A stretch of 64,000 nucleotides of DNA from Pseudomonas sp. QS1027 (GTDB taxonomy: Bacteria; Pseudomonadota; Gammaproteobacteria; Pseudomonadales; Pseudomonadaceae), in the NCBI RefSeq assembly GCF_002814235.1, contig NZ_PHSU01000011.1:186001-250000 (forward strand), written 5' to 3'. Shown here one piece after another: positions 1 to 10,137 of the stretch; positions within the stretch are counted from its first letter, which is position 1, and each line of letters begins with the position of its first letter. The position numbers and the translations under genes are program-made. Below the pieces are notes generated by a model that ran no database searches, was not told the DNA's origin, and saw only the letters and a list, made by a program, of their open reading frames with translations.

Positions 1-893
1 GCATGAAATCGATCAGGCATCTTTACCCGGACAAGGCCCGACAACTCAGACAGGGCCATGCCTTGGCGGTCACCTACCTGAGAAACGCCAGGCAACGCTT
101 GGGATCACTGGCGGCCGGCACTCGGCTCGACAACCAGCGACAGCTTTACCTGCAGGCGGTCTTCGGCCTCAAGACCATCAGCCGGGGCCTGAACAAGAGA
201 ATCGGCAGAATGCTCGACAGGCTGCTCAGGGAACTGCTGTCCCCGGCCCGTTCCCCTGACCTCTCGGAGCTCTATGTCGTCGGTGCCTCCCGGACACCGG
301 AGCGCAGGTGTGCGGCCTTCGTGGTGACCTGCGACCGCACCCGTAAAATCTATCTGAACGAGCTGTTCTTCGAGCCCGGCCTGGAGGTCTATGACCCCAT
401 CCGGCCAAGGACCTTCAACAGCGTGTTGCACAACATGGCGACCATCCTGCTTCACGAGTTCAGCCATATCGTCTTCGATACCGTGGACATCGCCTACATG
501 GATTCCTTCCGCCCCTTCTACGACCTGCTCGACAACACCACAAGCGAGGGGCGTGCACGACAGCAGGAATTGAAAGAGCTGCAGGAAATGGCACTCTCTT
601 CGCGCACACCCAGCGAGCACTTGTTCAGGTTTGAAGACCGGATCACCGGCACTTGGCACGATATAGAGGATGACCCGTACACACGGGTCCTGGCACTGAC
701 CCGCTGCCCCGATCTGCAAGACGCCCGGCGAAAATTCCAGGACGACGAAGCCAGGAGAATCGATGTCATCCTGGCCAACGCGGACTCGGTGGCGCTGTTC
801 GTCAGCTATCTGGGGCGTCCCACGGAGTTCTACCCGATTTTCAGTGGCGCCCCCCACCGGGAGCAAGGGCCCATACCCGCCAGCACTATCTAA
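1..893 (+). CDS. Putative aspzincin-like (M35-type) zinc metallopeptidase, 5'-partial
   Basis: The frame is already open at the left edge. Compared with its paralogue at 5253-6221 it lacks about 23 N-terminal residues, so the true start lies outside the window; the first ATG is at position 3. Seen in the protein, numbering from that ATG: HEFSH (residues 151-155), an HExxH zinc site; directly after it DTVDIAY, which fits the T-x-D-x-x-Y part of the aspzincin GTxDxxYG signature; and near the C-terminus NADSVALF, like the NAD..ALF motif that closes M35 domains. No signal peptide is visible. It lies 102 bp upstream of a DUF6543/dermonecrotic-toxin-like gene, suggesting a role as toxin partner or separate effector. 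The protease family is inferred from motifs only; substrate unknown. Confidence 0.7.
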   Translation, partial: MKSIRHLYPDKARQLRQGHALAVTYLRNARQRLGSLAAGTRLDNQRQLYLQAVFGLKTISRGLNKRIGRMLDRLLRELLSPARSPDLSELYVVGASRTPERRCAAFVVTCDRTRKIYLNELFFEPGLEVYDPIRPRTFNSVLHNMATILLHEFSHIVFDTVDIAYMDSFRPFYDLLDNTTSEGRARQQELKELQEMALSSRTPSEHLFRFEDRITGTWHDIEDDPYTRVLALTRCPDLQDARRKFQDDEARRIDVILANADSVALFVSYLGRPTEFYPIFSGAPHREQGPIPASTI

Positions 894-995
894 TGCAGCC
901 CGTCGGGCCGCCCTCTGTAGCGTTGATGTCCTTCAAGAGCGATGCCTCGCCCCGGCGAACGTCGCTCCTCGTCAACGTGAACGAAGGCACAGCAC

Positions 996-3900
996 ATGTC
1001 CGACCACCCCGCTGTCTATTACTTGTCCCAGGCCATGGAACTGCATGACACCCCCAGTGCACTGGAAGGATCCCTGGGGATCGAGGCCACTGACCGCAAC
1101 TGGCTGCGCAACCTGTTCCTGGCCAGCCAGGATGCCCGCCAGGCACTCGATACACCGATGTCCGTCGATAAACTCTTCATCGTCGCGCAAGGCTCTCTGC
1201 CGGCCGAGCTGGCCGGAACCTTCCTGGTCAGCGGCCCGCCGGGACACCGGGTGTTCCTCTGTACCCCGGGGTTCGGCCTGGAGCCCTTCGACCATCGCGA
1301 GCTGGCGCTGAAAAAGCTGCTCGAACGCCTGAGCCTGGCCCCGCAACGCGACGAGCTGCTGCGCTTCGTCGCACTCAGAATCAGGACCGCCATTCGCTTT
1401 GACCCGCCTCCCACCCTGGTCTCGGAACCGATCCTGGGAGTCGTGCTGATCGATCGACGCCAGTCCATCGAAACCTACCTCGACTACAGCCTGAAGCACC
1501 TGCAGGACGAATTGCTCAGGTTGCCGGCACTGAAGACGCTGCTCGACCAACTGCTGGAGAGTCAGTTGGGCCGGCACTTTCCTCAGGTCAGCCTGACGGC
1601 CCTGAGGGTGATCAGCTATGCAATACCCGGCGCGGACGAAGGCACGGCGAGACTCCCACTCCAGCAGCTCTCAACCCGATTGCTCAGCGAGACCTTGCTG
1701 GAACACTACAACCGGGGCGCCTGGCCCGAAGGGCAGAGCCGCGAATTCGTCGCGCCCGGCTACTCCTCCTCGGCAAGGGATACCCCCGTATGGGAAAAGA
1801 CCCTGGCGAGTCTCTCCGAGCAGTTGTACAGCCATCTGGAAAGCACACTGCAAGACTTCTGGAAAGAGCCCCTCGACAACGGGCAACCACGCCAGGACCT
1901 GTTTATCGATGCCATGGGCACCCGCTTTCGGGCCGAGTTGCTCCAGCAGGAACAGGACTGGAATACCCTCAGGCCCGAGGACTACTACTCGCTGTGCGGG
2001 TTATACCCCCCGGATGCCTCAAGGCTGCACGATCTGACGCTCTACACCCTGAGTGTAAAAACCAGTGGGCTCAGCGGCGTCCTGGCCAATGCCTTTGTCG
2101 TGCGCAGCGACCGTCAGCAGCACCCGGTTTTTTTCTTCTATGCCGCCGGTCGACTGCTGGCCTTCGAAAGCGAGAGTTCACTGCTGGCCTCGGTCAAGAC
2201 CCGGCTTCAAGACCCGGACCACGACAATGACTTGCGTCATGGCCTGTCGCTGCGCGAACGCGCCGACCTGAAGGACTCGCAGACCCTCGACATTGCTCTG
2301 ACAACGAGCGACCCGGGGGTCTTCAAGGCGCTGTTCAACAGCGTTGTCGCCAAACAACTGGATAACGTGGCGTACGTGCTCACACGCTATCGCAACAGCA
2401 ACGGCACGCTGGCGCTCGCCGCGGCGTTCGAACAGGCACTGGATGTCCGAGCCCTGATCGACCCGCGATTGGTTGCACTGGCGCCCCTGGGTCGATGGAG
2501 CCACCGCCTGGATCTCTCGCCCAGCGAGAAGGTCGTCAGACCGGGCTCGCGACGGACATTGACACCCACCCTGGCCACCGTCAGGTACCAGTTGAAAACA
2601 CTGAACGAACTCAAGGAAAGAATCACCAAGGGCCTGAACAAGCGCCCGTCCCTCAAGGGCTTCATCCAAAGCGAACTGTCCAGGGAACTGAACCTCGTCC
2701 ATAGAGACAACCTGTCACCCGACAACCTCTACATCAATCACTATGCGTCCGCCCTGCCTCCCCTCGGCGATACGACGCGGATGCCGAACCGCTCGCAAAG
2801 CCTGGTGGAACATTTTCTCGAGCGCCTGACCCAGCACACGGGGGCGCTGGCAAACACCACCCACAGCGGCCTTTTCAGCAAGGATATAGAGGGCAACTGG
2901 GCACGCGTTTCCGACCTGGACATCACGCAGCTCAACACCATCGTCGAGAGGGCCCTGCCGGATTTTCTCGAGCATTACCTGCGCCAGCAGCGCTCGGTGT
3001 ATAGCGAACTGTCCGAGCATTTGAGCGAGGCCGTGACCAGCGGCTTGCGCCGCGAAGCCCAGTTCAAGGTACTGCAGAACACTTTGAGCGAAACCGACCT
3101 GGAGCTGCTCGACAACCTTCTCGACAGCCATCGACGAGACCAGCGTCCCGGCTTGCACGGTTTCATTCCGGATGCCTTCGAGCTGACGCTCAAGACCGAC
3201 GGCACGGCAGTGCCGATCAAACTGCGCAATTGCTACCTGCTGACCGAACGGGGCGGCCTGGACAACGAGCATTCCGGAAGCGTGCTGTTATGGACCCCGG
3301 TCCAGGGGGCTGAAACCTTCCACGCCTTTCACGCCGCCGAAGTCGAACTGCAACGACGCCTGCATGACCCCGTGGAGCGTCTGTCGCTGCTGGAGAACAT
3401 CGCCCGCAGCGAATGGCCGGCCCATTTGCCCCTACCCCAGCCCCCCCACACCCATCACCGGGCTTATCCGGCCCTGGGTTTTGAACTCATTCAAAACGGT
3501 TTCCGCGGCAATCGACAAAATTCGCTGGTCGACAAGGCGATGGGTGATCTGGCGCATGCCGCGGCGTCCCCCTATTCGAACGAGCACTTTCACCGGCACC
3601 TGCAGTCCTGCCTTGACGCCCACTCGACGGTTCCCATTCTCGAGAAAGCCATCCAGGCCGCGGAGAACGCCGCCCTGCACCTGGCGCTGCCAACCTGGTT
3701 GGCGGGCGCCAGCGACAACCGGCAGTTCGCCCTGGCGAGCCTGCTCGACCGCTATCGCCAGGATGCCGCGACGACCGGTGACTATCACCAGGACATTCCC
3801 GATATCCGCGACAACGCCAGGACCAAGATCAGGAGCCTGCTGTCACGGGACTTTCCGGCGGCCGGTCTCGACCCCGACCAGATCAGCATCTCGCTGACGC

Positions 3901-5256
3901 TGCGCAATGCGGCCGAGATCATCCGTGAACCCCTGACCGACTTCGCCTTGCGGCACTTCGACGATATCGACCACAGCGCGATCATCGTGGGCACTCCGAC
4001 AGGCCGGCTGCCCAGGGAGCTGACCGGCGAGCGCCTGAAAACCCTGGTGAAAGAGGCCGCCGTTGGTAGCCACTATGCCAACCTGCTCGACTCCTATCTG
4101 TCGGCCAGAGAGAGTGGCAGCGCCCAACGCCACCGCGCTTTTCGAAAACACTGCTTCTGGCAAAGCCTGCTGCACGCCTTCACCCAAGTGATCCGCAACA
4201 CCCTCTCTGCCACCGCCCATGGCTATATCAAACACCTGCTGACGATGCCCGACGGTCTCGCCAGGAAACCCTTGAACGGACAGAGCATTGACGTTCGCCC
4301 GCTGGAATTGATCAGCGGCATCCAGGCGAAAGCCGACCCCGTGGCCGGTTTCTATCTGATCGGTCCCAAACCCGGCGAACGCGGCCCACGAATTCTCCTC
4401 AGCCCACAGGGTCCGCAGCCGATTTTCCAGGAATACATCAATGAAGGCGCCTTGCGGGCCGACCTCAAGAACTCGGCCAGCCTGCAACAGCGAGTCCTCG
4501 ACGGACTGGCCCACGGGCGGCGCGCTCATTACGCACAACAGGTGTTCAGCGCACATCGGGCGCTCCTGGGGATCAGCGACAATCCGCTGCGCGGCAATTT
4601 CTTCCAGCGGCTCTATCAGGACACCACCGCGCTGCTCAAGGACATGCTCGGCCGGCAGAGCATGCAAGACCAGCATCCGGTCTGGAGCACTGCCCTGTCC
4701 TGGCTCAAGGCCGGGCTTGAGGCAGGGCGCGACGTCCATGCTCGGGCGATTGCGCTTGCCACTGCTTGTCTGGCAGACCCTCCCACAGCTCAAGGACGCG
4801 GCGCAAAAGGCCTGGCAGGGCCGCTGGGGCGAGGCGCTCGAGGAGTTCGTCATCAGCCTCGCGCAACTGGCGGTGGCACGCCGCGGCTGGAATCAGTCGA
4901 GCCTGACCGGCCCCGTGCAAACAGAAACCGAAGACCTGATCGAGTCGCCCTTTGCCGACCCGGCCTGGGGCGCCAGTCGCCTGACACCCGGACAAAAGGC
5001 CGCGATCCTCGGTCATGAAGCCCATGACGTGGCCTTGGCGGACATGACCGCGGATCTGGCCACCGGCCTGTACCGCGACACGGCGACCGGCAAGGCCTTC
5101 GCGGCGGTCGGCGGAAAAGTCTTCCAGGTACGGGAAGACAATCGCCGCTGGCGCATCGTCAAGGACCAGGCAGTGGGCCCCTGGCTGCAACAGAACCCAT
5201 ACAAACAGTGGTCATTCGACCTGCAAGGACACTGCCTGGAGGGACTCTCGCAATGA
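996..5256 (+). pseudogene. Very large DUF6543 / dermonecrotic-toxin-like protein, interrupted by a frameshift
   Basis: The ATG at 996 follows a GAAGG ribosome site. The frame runs to a stop at 5018 (1340 codons), but its last ~85 residues are Arg/Pro/Gly-rich and look like out-of-frame translation. From about 4740 the +1 frame carries sensible protein (LPLLVWQTLPQLKDAAQKAW, then a C-terminal stretch with GLYRD, GGKVFQVRED and WRIVKD) and ends at 5256, four bases into the next gene. So one extra base, or two lost bases, sits near 4700-4790. The reconstructed product is about 1,419 residues. The stretch with AGFYLIGPKPGERGPRILLS and QEYINEGALRADL resembles the repeated core of Pseudomonas proteins annotated as dermonecrotic toxin domain (DUF6543). 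It could be a sequencing error, a real pseudogene or phase variation. Confidence 0.68.
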
Positions 5257-6221
5257 AGCTGTTTGACTTTTGCCTGACCCGAAGAGCCATCCGCGAACAA
5301 ATGCGTGTGCAAGCGGTCGGGATTCGCAGTATCCGCCGACTCTACCCAAACCGGGCTCGCCTGATCCGCCATGGCCACGAACAAGCCGTGGCCTATTTGA
5401 CCGCAGCCCTCAGGAACATGGACCGACTTTTTTCCAACACATTCCTGGATAAAAAGCGCCGCCTTTTCGTGGAAAAGTTCTTCGATACCTCTGCGGTGAA
5501 TGAAAGCATGATCGGCAAAATCAAGTTCCGCGCGCACCTGCTGCTCGGGGAACTGCTCCATCCATCGCTCAATCCCGAGACCTCGTTACGTTATGTCGTG
5601 GGGTCGGCCCTGCACCCGGAGCACAGCATCCAGGCGTTCACCCTGCCCAACGAAACGGCCAGGAAAATCTATTTGACCGAGCGCTTTTTCGAGCCCGGCT
5701 TCCAGGCCCACCTGCCCCTGCGCCCGAGAACCTTCGACATGCAGGGACACAACATGGCGTCGGTCCTGCTGCATGAAGTCAGCCATCTGGTCCTCGACAC
5801 GATCGACTTCAGCTATCTGGATTCGAGCCGGCCCTTCCTGGATCTGCTGGATACCAGCACGTTGGTGGGAAGGCTGCGCCACGACGCCCTGGAGCGGATC
5901 CAGCAGCACGCCTTCTCCAGTAGCACCCCCGACAACGAACTGTTCAAGGAGCCCGGCGATGAGGACGAGCAATGGCATGACGTGGAGGGCAAACCTCTGC
6001 AACGTCTGTTGCAACTCACCGGCGCCCGGAACCTGGATGAAGCCCGCCGGGTTTTCTTCTCGGATGAGAACAAAAGAGTCGATGTCATGCTGGACAACGC
6101 AGACTCCCTGACATTGTTGCTCGCTCACCTGGGAAGGCCGCGCGAATACCATCCGTTGCTACAGATGGGGGCCAACCGTGCGCCTGGGATGTCGCCCATC
6201 CCAGGCGACAAGGCTCATTGA
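5253..6221 (+). CDS. Putative aspzincin-like (M35-type) zinc metallopeptidase, paralogue of the first gene
   Basis: Start chosen at ATG 5253: it overlaps the stop of the frameshift-corrected toxin gene as ATGA and follows GGAGGG, indicating translational coupling. 322 residues, no signal peptide. HEVSH at residues 174-178 is an HExxH zinc site; DTIDFSY follows at once (T-x-D-x-x-Y as in aspzincins), and VMLDNADSLTLLLAHLGR near the C-terminus matches the NADS region of the paralogue at the left edge. The two align along their whole length, for example LRYVVG, ARKIYL, FFEPG, RPRTF and WHD(V/I)E. The gene ends 7 bp inside the convergent dpkA-like gene. Peptidase assignment rests on the motifs; it could instead be an inactive structural homologue. 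Confidence 0.72.
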   Translation: MKLFDFCLTRRAIREQMRVQAVGIRSIRRLYPNRARLIRHGHEQAVAYLTAALRNMDRLFSNTFLDKKRRLFVEKFFDTSAVNESMIGKIKFRAHLLLGELLHPSLNPETSLRYVVGSALHPEHSIQAFTLPNETARKIYLTERFFEPGFQAHLPLRPRTFDMQGHNMASVLLHEVSHLVLDTIDFSYLDSSRPFLDLLDTSTLVGRLRHDALERIQQHAFSSSTPDNELFKEPGDEDEQWHDVEGKPLQRLLQLTGARNLDEARRVFFSDENKRVDVMLDNADSLTLLLAHLGRPREYHPLLQMGANRAPGMSPIPGDKAH

Positions 6222-7243
6222 CCGGCCAGTTCGCGCAACTGTTGCAGATCGCGCGCTGCCAGCAAGATCCCATCGCGCAGCGACCCGGCCCGCTGCTGAT
6301 GCCGTCGGTCACCCGGCAGGCGTTGCAGGCCGACACCCTGCATCTGGCTGACCAGGGTCCGGGCGCGCTCGGCGAAGTCCTGTCCCGCCGCCTTGGCCGG
6401 GTCGATGACAATGATCAACTGCCCGGTCCAGGGGGTCTTGGCGCCGGGATGTTTCGACCAGTCGAACTCGAAGGAAAAATTGCCGCCGGTCAGGGCCGCC
6501 GCCAGCAACTCGACCATCATCGATAACGCCGACCCCTTGTGACCGCCGAACGGCAGCAGCGCGCCGCCGTCGAGGATCGCCTTGGGCTCGCAGGTCGGCT
6601 GACCGTCGCGGTCCACGCCCATGCCAGGCGGCAGGCTGCGTCCCTCGCGGGCGGCAATCTGCACATCGCCATGGGCCATGGCGCTGGTGGCCAGGTCGAA
6701 GACGATCGGATCGCCACCGGCCCGCGGCGCGGCAAAGGCGATCGGGTTGGTCCCGAACAGCGGGCGCTCGGCGCCATGGGGCACCACGCAAGTCATGCTG
6801 TTGACCACGCTCAGGGCCACCAGCCCCTCATAGGCGAAAGGCTCGACATCCGGCCAGAGCGCGGCGAAGTGATGGGAGTTGCGGATCGCCAGCACGGCGA
6901 TCCCGGCACTGCGGGCCTTCTCCAGCAACAACCCACGGGCGGCGGCCAGGGCTGGCTGGGCAAAACCGTTGGCGGCATCGACCCGGACAAAGCCGGAAGC
7001 GACATCTTCAACCAGAGGAATGGCCTTGCCATCCACCCAGCCGCTGGCAAGCGTGGAGACATACCCGGGAATCCGGAATATACCGTGACTGTGGGCGCCA
7101 TCGCGCTCGGCACTGGCGCAGTTCTCGGCCAGGACCCGGGCGACTTCCGCCGAGGTGCCATGGCGCTGGAAGACCTGGGCGAGCAGTGCAATCAGATCGC
7201 TATGGGCAATAGTTTGAGTAGCCGTCTCGCTGGGTACAGACAT
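6215..7243 (-). CDS. dpkA: Delta1-piperideine-2-carboxylate / delta1-pyrroline-2-carboxylate reductase (Ldh2 family)
   Basis: 342 residues, normal length for the malate/L-lactate dehydrogenase-like (Ldh2) oxidoreductase family. The protein closely resembles Pseudomonas DpkA as I remember it, including ERDGAHSHGIF, GYVSTLASGWVDG, RNSHHFAALWPDVEPFA, NSMTCVVPHG, LFGTNPIAFAAP and LPFGGHKGSALSMMVELLA. The family member reduces cyclic imino acids (piperideine-2-carboxylate to L-pipecolate, pyrroline-2-carboxylate to L-proline) with NADPH in D-lysine/D-proline and hydroxyproline catabolism. The gene lies 72 bp downstream of a LysR gene on the same strand, which may control it. It overlaps the preceding metallopeptidase-like gene tail to tail by 7 bp. 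The exact imine substrate is inferred from similarity. Confidence 0.82.
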   Translation of the reverse strand: MSVPSETATQTIAHSDLIALLAQVFQRHGTSAEVARVLAENCASAERDGAHSHGIFRIPGYVSTLASGWVDGKAIPLVEDVASGFVRVDAANGFAQPALAAARGLLLEKARSAGIAVLAIRNSHHFAALWPDVEPFAYEGLVALSVVNSMTCVVPHGAERPLFGTNPIAFAAPRAGGDPIVFDLATSAMAHGDVQIAAREGRSLPPGMGVDRDGQPTCEPKAILDGGALLPFGGHKGSALSMMVELLAAALTGGNFSFEFDWSKHPGAKTPWTGQLIIVIDPAKAAGQDFAERARTLVSQMQGVGLQRLPGDRRHQQRAGSLRDGILLAARDLQQLRELAGQ

Positions 7244-7315
7244 CCGAAGCTCCGATTCCGATTTATTTATTATTGGATCGATGAGAGAAAAGCAGTGCTT
7301 GGGCAGGCGTCCAGA

Positions 7316-8275
7316 CTATCCGGCGACAGGGGACTCCTTGTCAAACAGGGCATCGAAGCGGCTGGCCAACTGCTGCTCGGCGAACTGCTCGCGAATGAAG
7401 TCGACAAAGGCCCGGGTCTTGCCCGGAAGCAGCTTGTGTTCGGCGTAGTAGATCGAGATATGGCCGTCGTCGACGTACCAGTCGGGCAGCACCCGCTGCA
7501 AGGTCCCGGCCTGCAACCAGGGCACCGCGAAGGGCATGCTCACCAACGCCACGCCCAGGCCCTGGGCCGCCACGGCGCAGGCGGCTTCCGAATCGCTCAT
7601 GGTCATGCGTGGGCTCAGGTTCAGCGGCTGATGTTCGCCGTTGCGTGCGGTCAGTTGCCAGGAACGCACGCGGCCGGTCTGCGGCGAACGGATCAGGATG
7701 CCGTCGCAACGGCGCAGATCCTCGGGGCTGCTCACCGAGGCCTGGCGTGCCAGGTAATCCGCCGACGCCACCAGCACCCGATGGGCCACCGTCAGCTTGC
7801 GCGCCACCACGCCCTGGGGCAGTTCGAAACCGCCGCCGATGGCCGCGTCGAAACCCTGGCCGATCAGGTCCACCTGACGGTTATCAAAATGCCAGTCCGG
7901 GCGGATATCCGGAAACCGCCGCAGGAACTCGCCGAGCAGCGGCACCACATAGAGACGCCCGAACACCGTCCCCACGCTGACCTTGAGGGTACCGGCCGGG
8001 CGGCCCTCGACACTGGCCAGGTTGGCGACGGCATTCTGGATGGTGTGCAGGCTGGCGCTGACTTCGCCGAGGAACACCTGGCCGGCTTCGGTCAGGCTCA
8101 GGCTGCGGGTGCTGCGCTGGAACAGCCGTACACCCAGCCGTGCCTCCAGCTTGGCGACACTTTTGCCGACCGCCGCCGGGGTCAGGCTGAGGCGCCGGGC
8201 CGCTTCGGCAAAGCTGCCGACTTCGGCGCTGCGGACAAAACATTCGAGGCTGCTGAAGGTTTCCATGCTCATCAC
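7316..8275 (-). CDS. LysR-family transcriptional regulator
   Basis: 319 residues. The N-terminal winged helix-turn-helix (about residues 5-65: FVRSAEVGSFAEAARRLSLTPAAVGKSVAKLEARLGVRLFQR) and the following substrate-binding region are those of LysR regulators of the CrgA/DmlR-like subgroup (ETFSSLECFVRSAE). ATGs at 8275, 8272 and 8266 are all possible starts; none has a clear ribosome site and the family usually begins at METF (8266). It is divergent from an SDR gene at 8403, with an inverted repeat between them, and lies upstream of dpkA on the same strand. Likely targets are therefore the SDR gene and itself. Inducer unknown. Confidence 0.88.
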   Translation of the reverse strand: MMSMETFSSLECFVRSAEVGSFAEAARRLSLTPAAVGKSVAKLEARLGVRLFQRSTRSLSLTEAGQVFLGEVSASLHTIQNAVANLASVEGRPAGTLKVSVGTVFGRLYVVPLLGEFLRRFPDIRPDWHFDNRQVDLIGQGFDAAIGGGFELPQGVVARKLTVAHRVLVASADYLARQASVSSPEDLRRCDGILIRSPQTGRVRSWQLTARNGEHQPLNLSPRMTMSDSEAACAVAAQGLGVALVSMPFAVPWLQAGTLQRVLPDWYVDDGHISIYYAEHKLLPGKTRAFVDFIREQFAEQQLASRFDALFDKESPVAG

Positions 8276-8298
8276 TATAAACTTTTGGTTTACACAGA

Positions 8299-8326
8299 CT
8301 GTAGCAATTACCGTCTACACAGTCAG
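8299..8326. promoter_or_regulatory. Candidate LysR operator between divergent LysR and SDR genes
   Basis: TGTAG, ten bases, CTACA (8302-8306 and 8317-8321) form an exact inverted repeat. It extends outward as GACTGTAG against CTACACAGTC with a two-base insertion. LysR sites are dyads of this size, and it lies in the 127-bp gap between the divergent genes. Binding is inferred. Confidence 0.45.
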
Positions 8327-8402
8327 TAATCCGAGGTCGATACTCGGCTCCAACAACAAGGCCCCCTCCACCCTTCCCCGGCCTTGAACTTTGGAGAACG
8401 AC

Positions 8403-9149
8403 ATGACCGAACACAATCTGACTGGCAAAGTAGCTTTGATCCAGGGCGGCTCACGCGGCATCGGTGCCGCCATCGTCAAACGCCTGGCGGCCCAGGGCGC
8501 AACAGTGGCCTTCACCTACGTCAGTTCCGACGCCAAGGCCAGGGAACTGCAGGACAGCGTGATCGCCGAGGGCGGCAAGGCCCTGGCGATCAAGGCCGAC
8601 AGCGCCGATGCCGAGGCCATTCTCCACGCGGTCAGCAGCACCGTCGAAACCTTTGGCCGAATCGATATCCTGGTCAATAACGCCGGCGTACTGGCCATGG
8701 CGCCGCTTGACGAGTTCAAGCTCGAAGACTTCGACCGGACCCTGGCGGTGAATGTGCGCAGCGTCTTTATCGCCACCCAGGCAGCGGCCCGGCACATGGG
8801 TGAAGGCGGCCGGGTGATCAATATCGGCAGCACCAACGCCGAACGCATGCCGTTCGCCGGCGGCGCCCCGTACGCCATGAGCAAGTCCGCGCTGGTGGGC
8901 CTGACCAAAGGCCTGGCGCGGGATCTCGGGCCAAAGGGCATCACCGTCAACAATGTGCAGCCCGGCCCGGTGGACACCGACATGAACCCGGCCACCAGCG
9001 ATTTCGCCGACAGCCTGATCGGCTTGATGGCCAGCGGTCGTTATGGCCGGGTCGAGGAAATCGCCAGCTTCGTCGCCTACCTGGCAGGGCCTGAAGCCGG
9101 TTACATCACCGGGGCCAGCCTGACCATCGATGGCGGGTTCAGCGCATAA
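8403..9149 (+). CDS. SDR-family oxidoreductase (3-oxoacyl-ACP reductase-like)
   Basis: 248 residues, the usual size of a classical short-chain dehydrogenase/reductase. The ATG at 8403 is preferred over an in-frame TTG at 8391 because GGAG lies 6-7 bases upstream of it. Visible motifs: GGSRGIGAAI (cofactor glycine loop), NNAGV, INIGS (active-site Ser region), YAMSKSAL (Tyr-x3-Lys catalytic pair), PGPVDTDM and GGFSA at the C-terminus. It probably reduces a carbonyl with NAD(P)H; substrate unknown. It is divergent from a LysR regulator and overlaps the convergent LysR gene at its 3' end by 11 bp. Confidence 0.9.
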   Translation: MTEHNLTGKVALIQGGSRGIGAAIVKRLAAQGATVAFTYVSSDAKARELQDSVIAEGGKALAIKADSADAEAILHAVSSTVETFGRIDILVNNAGVLAMAPLDEFKLEDFDRTLAVNVRSVFIATQAAARHMGEGGRVINIGSTNAERMPFAGGAPYAMSKSALVGLTKGLARDLGPKGITVNNVQPGPVDTDMNPATSDFADSLIGLMASGRYGRVEEIASFVAYLAGPEAGYITGASLTIDGGFSA

Positions 9150-10032
9150 CACGCGGTTGTGGTGCCAACGCCTGCTCCAGCAACAGCAGAAATGCGGCGG
9201 CGGCAGGCGTCGGCGTATGCGACCACACTGCGTACAGGTGCCGCGACGGCGCGTCGGACACCGGCAGCGTCATCACTCCCTCGAAGCCCTCGGCGATTTT
9301 CTTCGGCACCAGGCCCAGCGCCAGCCCCCGGCGCACGAACTCCCCCACCAGCATCACATTGCCCGCCTCGAACTGCACCCGATGGCGCAAGCCCGCCGCG
9401 GCAAAGGCCTCATCGGTCTGCCGACGCCCCGCCGTACCGGCCTGGAAATCCACCAGCGGCTGGTTCTCCAGTTCCGCCAGCGGCAAACGCTCGAAGCGGG
9501 TCAGCGGATGCCCCAGCGGCAGTACTGCCACCAACTCTTCTTCCGCCAACAGACGCTGCGCCAGACCCTCGATCTTTTGCCCCGGCCACAGGCCAACAAA
9601 CGCCAGGTCCAGCCGCCGCTCGTGCACATCGAGCATCAGCGACTCGCTCTTGCTCATGTTCAGGTGAATATCCACCTGTGGATAAAGTCCATGGAAGCGC
9701 GCGAGCAAGCCCACCAGGTCGACTTCGGTCAGGGACGAGATCTTGCCGATGGACAAGCTGCCGCGTACCTCCCCGGAAGCCGCCGCCACTTCGGCGACAA
9801 TCCGTCGGGTCGCCTCCAGCGCCGGGCGGGCGCTGCGGACAAAGGCCTCGCCGGCCGCGGTCAGGCGCACCTTGCGCGAACTGCGCTCGAACAGCGACGC
9901 GCCAAGATACTCTTCCAGACGGGCGATCTGATGACTGAGAGCCGACTGCACCACATGGCAGCGCTCGGCCGCGCGGGTGAAACTGCCCTCATCCGCCACC
10001 GCCAGGGCGTACTCGATCTGCTTGAGGTTCAT
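9139..10032 (-). CDS. LysR-family transcriptional regulator
   Basis: 297 residues. N-terminal helix-turn-helix MNLKQIEYALAVADEGSF, then RAAERCHVVQSALSHQIARLEEYLGASLFER, followed by a LysR substrate-binding domain with WPGQKIEGLAQRLL and VRRGLALGLVP. It is divergent from an MFS transporter at 10138, the usual arrangement for a LysR regulator controlling an exporter. The 105-bp gap holds the short palindrome CAATGCATTG at 10069-10078. The 3' end overlaps the convergent SDR gene by 11 bp. Confidence 0.9.
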   Translation of the reverse strand: MNLKQIEYALAVADEGSFTRAAERCHVVQSALSHQIARLEEYLGASLFERSSRKVRLTAAGEAFVRSARPALEATRRIVAEVAAASGEVRGSLSIGKISSLTEVDLVGLLARFHGLYPQVDIHLNMSKSESLMLDVHERRLDLAFVGLWPGQKIEGLAQRLLAEEELVAVLPLGHPLTRFERLPLAELENQPLVDFQAGTAGRRQTDEAFAAAGLRHRVQFEAGNVMLVGEFVRRGLALGLVPKKIAEGFEGVMTLPVSDAPSRHLYAVWSHTPTPAAAAFLLLLEQALAPQPRVMR

Positions 10033-10137
10033 CGCCTGTATCTCGTTTCAAGATGGATAGAATGAAAACAATGCATTGGCGTCATGCTAAGACATTCCAG
10101 ATAATTCGCGCATCGAATTCCCACAACGAGACAGTCA

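Noticed and set aside
6539..8329. Open frame of about 596 codons on the plus strand across dpkA and the LysR gene
   Set aside because: It spans two genuine minus-strand genes and their gap, and the product is low-complexity His/Gly/Ala-rich.
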